Of a stretch of 64,000 nucleotides of DNA, positions 62,654-64,000 are shown piece after piece. The notes below the pieces were generated by a model, which saw nothing but the letters and a program-made list of their open reading frames with translations, ran no database searches and had not been told where the DNA came from. Origin of the DNA: Demequina oxidasica. GTDB taxonomy: Bacteria; Actinomycetota; Actinomycetes; Actinomycetales; Demequinaceae. The stretch covers positions 248,001 through 312,000 of the forward strand of contig NZ_BBRE01000001.1 of NCBI RefSeq assembly GCF_000975115.1, in the 5' to 3' direction. Both the position numbers and the translations under genes were made by a program. Position 1 is the first letter of the stretch, and every line of letters starts with the position of its first letter.

Positions 62654-63409
62654 ATGACGAACGACCTGACGGGCCGACGCGCCCTCGTCACCGGAGGTGG
62701 CACCGGCATTGGCCGCGCCACCGCCATCGCTCTTGCCCAGGCGGGCGCCGATGTTGCCCTCACCTACCGCTCGAACGACGGCACGCCGGTCGCAGAAGAG
62801 ATCCAGGCCATGGGACGCAAGTCTGTGGCTCTCGCGCTCAACGCCATCGACCAGGGCGAGGTCGACAGCGTCCTTGCCGCAGCCACCGAGGCCCTTGGCG
62901 GCCCCATTGACCTGCTGGTCAACAACGCCGGCGGCCTTGTGGGGCGCCAGAAGCTCGCAGAGATGACCGACGAGCATTGGTTTGCCGTGGTCGACGTGAA
63001 CCTGACGAGCACCTTTCGCGTGACTCGTGCGGTGCTTCAGCAGATGCCCGACGGTGGCAGCATCGTCACCATCGGCTCGCAGGCCGCGGAAAACGGTGGC
63101 GGCCCCGGTGCCGTCGCGTACGCGGCATCAAAGTCGGCACTCGAAGGCTTCACTCGCGGCCTCGCCAAGGAACTCGGACCGCGCAACATCAACGTGAATG
63201 TCATCGCACCCGGATTCATTGGCGGCACGCCATTCCACGCCACCTTCACCCCTGAGGCGGGACAGCAGGCCGCGGTCGCCGGCACCCCGTTAGGACGAGC
63301 CGGTCAGCCCGATGACATCGCCAACGCCGTGGCCTACCTCGTCTCACCAGGCGGGTCGTTCGTCACCGGCATTGTCATGGACATCAACGGCGGCAACTGG
63401 TTCCGCTAA
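62654..63409 (+). CDS. SDR of the uronate operon
   Basis: The 251-residue SDR has VTGGGTGIGRATAIAL, LTYRSND after strand two (favouring NADP), VNNAGG, Ser in TIGSQAA, YAASK and MDINGGNW at the end. It is the third SDR of the operon and less like the two KduD-type ones. The ATG at 62654 follows GGAGG; an upstream in-frame start is unlikely. Last gene before the terminator. Confidence 0.84.
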   Translation: MTNDLTGRRALVTGGGTGIGRATAIALAQAGADVALTYRSNDGTPVAEEIQAMGRKSVALALNAIDQGEVDSVLAAATEALGGPIDLLVNNAGGLVGRQKLAEMTDEHWFAVVDVNLTSTFRVTRAVLQQMPDGGSIVTIGSQAAENGGGPGAVAYAASKSALEGFTRGLAKELGPRNINVNVIAPGFIGGTPFHATFTPEAGQQAAVAGTPLGRAGQPDDIANAVAYLVSPGGSFVTGIVMDINGGNWFR

Positions 63410-63428
63410 CCCCAGATCAAAGGCATTG

Positions 63429-63464
63429 ACCGGCTGGTGGGCTCACGCCCGCCAGCCGGTTTTT
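63429..63464 (+). terminator. strong rho-independent terminator of the uronate operon
   Basis: ACCGGCTGGTGGGC (63429-63442) pairs with GCCCGCCAGCCGGT (63447-63460) over 14 positions with one G:U, a four-base loop TCAC, and TTTTT at 63460-63464. It is 20 bases after the last stop and closes the operon that starts at 52427. Confidence 0.85.
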
Positions 63465-63515
63465 GCGTTTCGCACCGCGCGTGATTCCTCCGTATCGCTA
63501 TCCCCTGGCCAGGCG

Positions 63516-63527
63516 TAAACTGAGAGC
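63516..63527 (+). promoter_or_regulatory. leaderless-type -10 box of the antitoxin gene
   Basis: TAAACT is followed by six bases and ATG at 63528, with no ribosome site. Confidence 0.55.
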
Positions 63528-63743
63528 ATGACCATCGAGATTCGGGACCCAGAGACCATCGAGCTCATCCGCGCGCTCGCCGCGCGCACCGGCCACTCGG
63601 AAGAACTCGCCGTCGAGGCCGCCGTCCTCAAGGCTCTTGCCGCACTCGACGCCCAAGGCACCTCCTACCGCGAGCGCCGCAACTCGCGTGTTCGCGCCCG
63701 CGTCCTCGAGGTCGAATGGCCCACCGAGCGTCAGCCCGCGTAG
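63528..63743 (+). CDS. VapB/Rv0623-like antitoxin without adjacent toxin
   Basis: The 71-residue protein has an N-terminal strand-helix (TIEIRDPETIELIRALAARTGHSEELAVEAAVLKAL) typical of the ribbon-helix-helix PSK-type antitoxins and an Arg-rich tail. In VapBC loci a PIN toxin follows with an overlap, but after this stop there are only 75 bases before the MFS gene, and no toxin frame is present. It may be an orphan regulator or the remnant of a decayed pair. Confidence 0.65.
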   Translation: MTIEIRDPETIELIRALAARTGHSEELAVEAAVLKALAALDAQGTSYRERRNSRVRARVLEVEWPTERQPA

Positions 63744-63806
63744 CGGCAATAGAGTTCACCGCGTTCGAGGAGTATCCGAGCATCAACGCGCCTGAGGCAT
63801 CGGCCG

Positions 63807-63818
63807 TACCCTGAGAAC
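63807..63818 (+). promoter_or_regulatory. leaderless-type -10 box of the MFS exporter gene
   Basis: TACCCT is followed by six bases and GTG at 63819. Confidence 0.5.
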
Positions 63819-64000
63819 GTGCCCACCCCAGCATCGGCCGCCCCGGACAAGGCCACCCGCGAACAGAAGATAGTCCTGTGGATCGCGATCATCGCGTCCT
63901 TTGTGTCATTCCTTGACGGCACCATCGTCAACGTCGCGTTGCCCGCAATTCTCGAGGAATTCGGCGGCGGTATATCCACGCAACAGTGGGTAGTGGACGC
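63819..64000 (+). CDS. DHA2-family MFS exporter, 5' part (continues beyond window)
   Basis: The first 60 codons are visible. After a polar N terminus (PTPASAAPDKATREQK) the first helix reads IAIIASFVSFLDGTIVNVALP and is followed by QQWVVD, the hallmark of EmrB/QacA-type 14-helix drug exporters. GTG is the likely start by the TANNNT box six bases upstream. Confidence 0.8.
   Translation, partial: MPTPASAAPDKATREQKIVLWIAIIASFVSFLDGTIVNVALPAILEEFGGGISTQQWVVD

Overview
The window is GC-rich DNA from an actinobacterium, most likely a member of the Micrococcales or a close relative. Pointers are a SigK/RskA-type ECF sigma and anti-sigma pair, a DUF222-HNH endonuclease, DUF2252 and DUF2130 proteins, WXG100-like proteins, surface proteins with a C-terminal sorting-like tail, and many probable leaderless genes with a TANNNT box exactly six bases before the start codon. 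No rRNA, tRNA or CRISPR array was seen.

Layout. (1) 1-21.9 kb is ordinary chromosome: a Met-rich lipoprotein end, sigK-rskA, a Na+/H+ antiporter, a four-gene minus-strand operon with WXG100-like proteins and a glycine-zipper effector-like protein (4258-6958), a YbaK deacylase, small membrane proteins, a thermonuclease lipoprotein, a NYN-domain protein, a DUF222-HNH protein, a large repeat-containing surface protein (14444-16915), oxidoreductases, a DUF2130 protein and an MFS carrier. (2) 22.2-40.5 kb is a defence island. It holds a Hachiman pair (hamA-hamB), an OGG-fold glycosylase-like protein, a truncated hsdM, and a tightly overlapping operon of PLD-SNF2 helicase, type ISP-like N6 methyltransferase, Swt1-HEPN/DUF3320 protein and TIR protein (29324-37810). 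A GmrSD-like DUF262/DUF1524 nuclease converges on it. A truncated copy of a NYN gene 3' end lies at the right edge. (3) 40.5-50.1 kb is chromosome again: DUF2252, the intact NYN gene, an alpha/beta-hydrolase membrane protein, a flavin monooxygenase, a second surface protein paralogous to the first, and an SDR. (4) 50.3-63.5 kb is a sugar-acid catabolic locus: a divergent two-gene unit (DUF4862 and a beta-hydroxyacid dehydrogenase), then a plus-strand operon of TRAP transporter (dctP-Q-M), kduI, an IclR regulator, kduD, a 2-hydroxyacid dehydrogenase, a zinc alcohol dehydrogenase, a second KduD-like SDR, KDPG aldolase, KDG kinase and a third SDR, closed by a strong terminator at 63429-63464. (5) The right end has an orphan VapB-like antitoxin and the start of a DHA2-type MFS exporter.

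How the genes work together. The catabolic operon can be read as one route: a TRAP importer brings in an oligo- or monouronate, KduI and KduD convert the 4-deoxy-5-keto-uronate to 2-keto-3-deoxygluconate (KDG), KdgK phosphorylates it, and the aldolase splits KDPG to pyruvate and glyceraldehyde-3-phosphate. IclR is the likely substrate sensor. The island gathers at least three independent antiphage modules. The most unusual is the four-gene helicase/methyltransferase/HEPN/TIR operon, which combines a modification-based core with two domains typical of abortive infection.

Two genome-scale signals deserve attention. The octamer GCCGATGC/GCATCGGC occurs at least 56 times by hand count, in genes and between them, yet only three times between 22 and 42 kb. 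The TANNNT-N6-start arrangement recurs often enough to fix several start codons.
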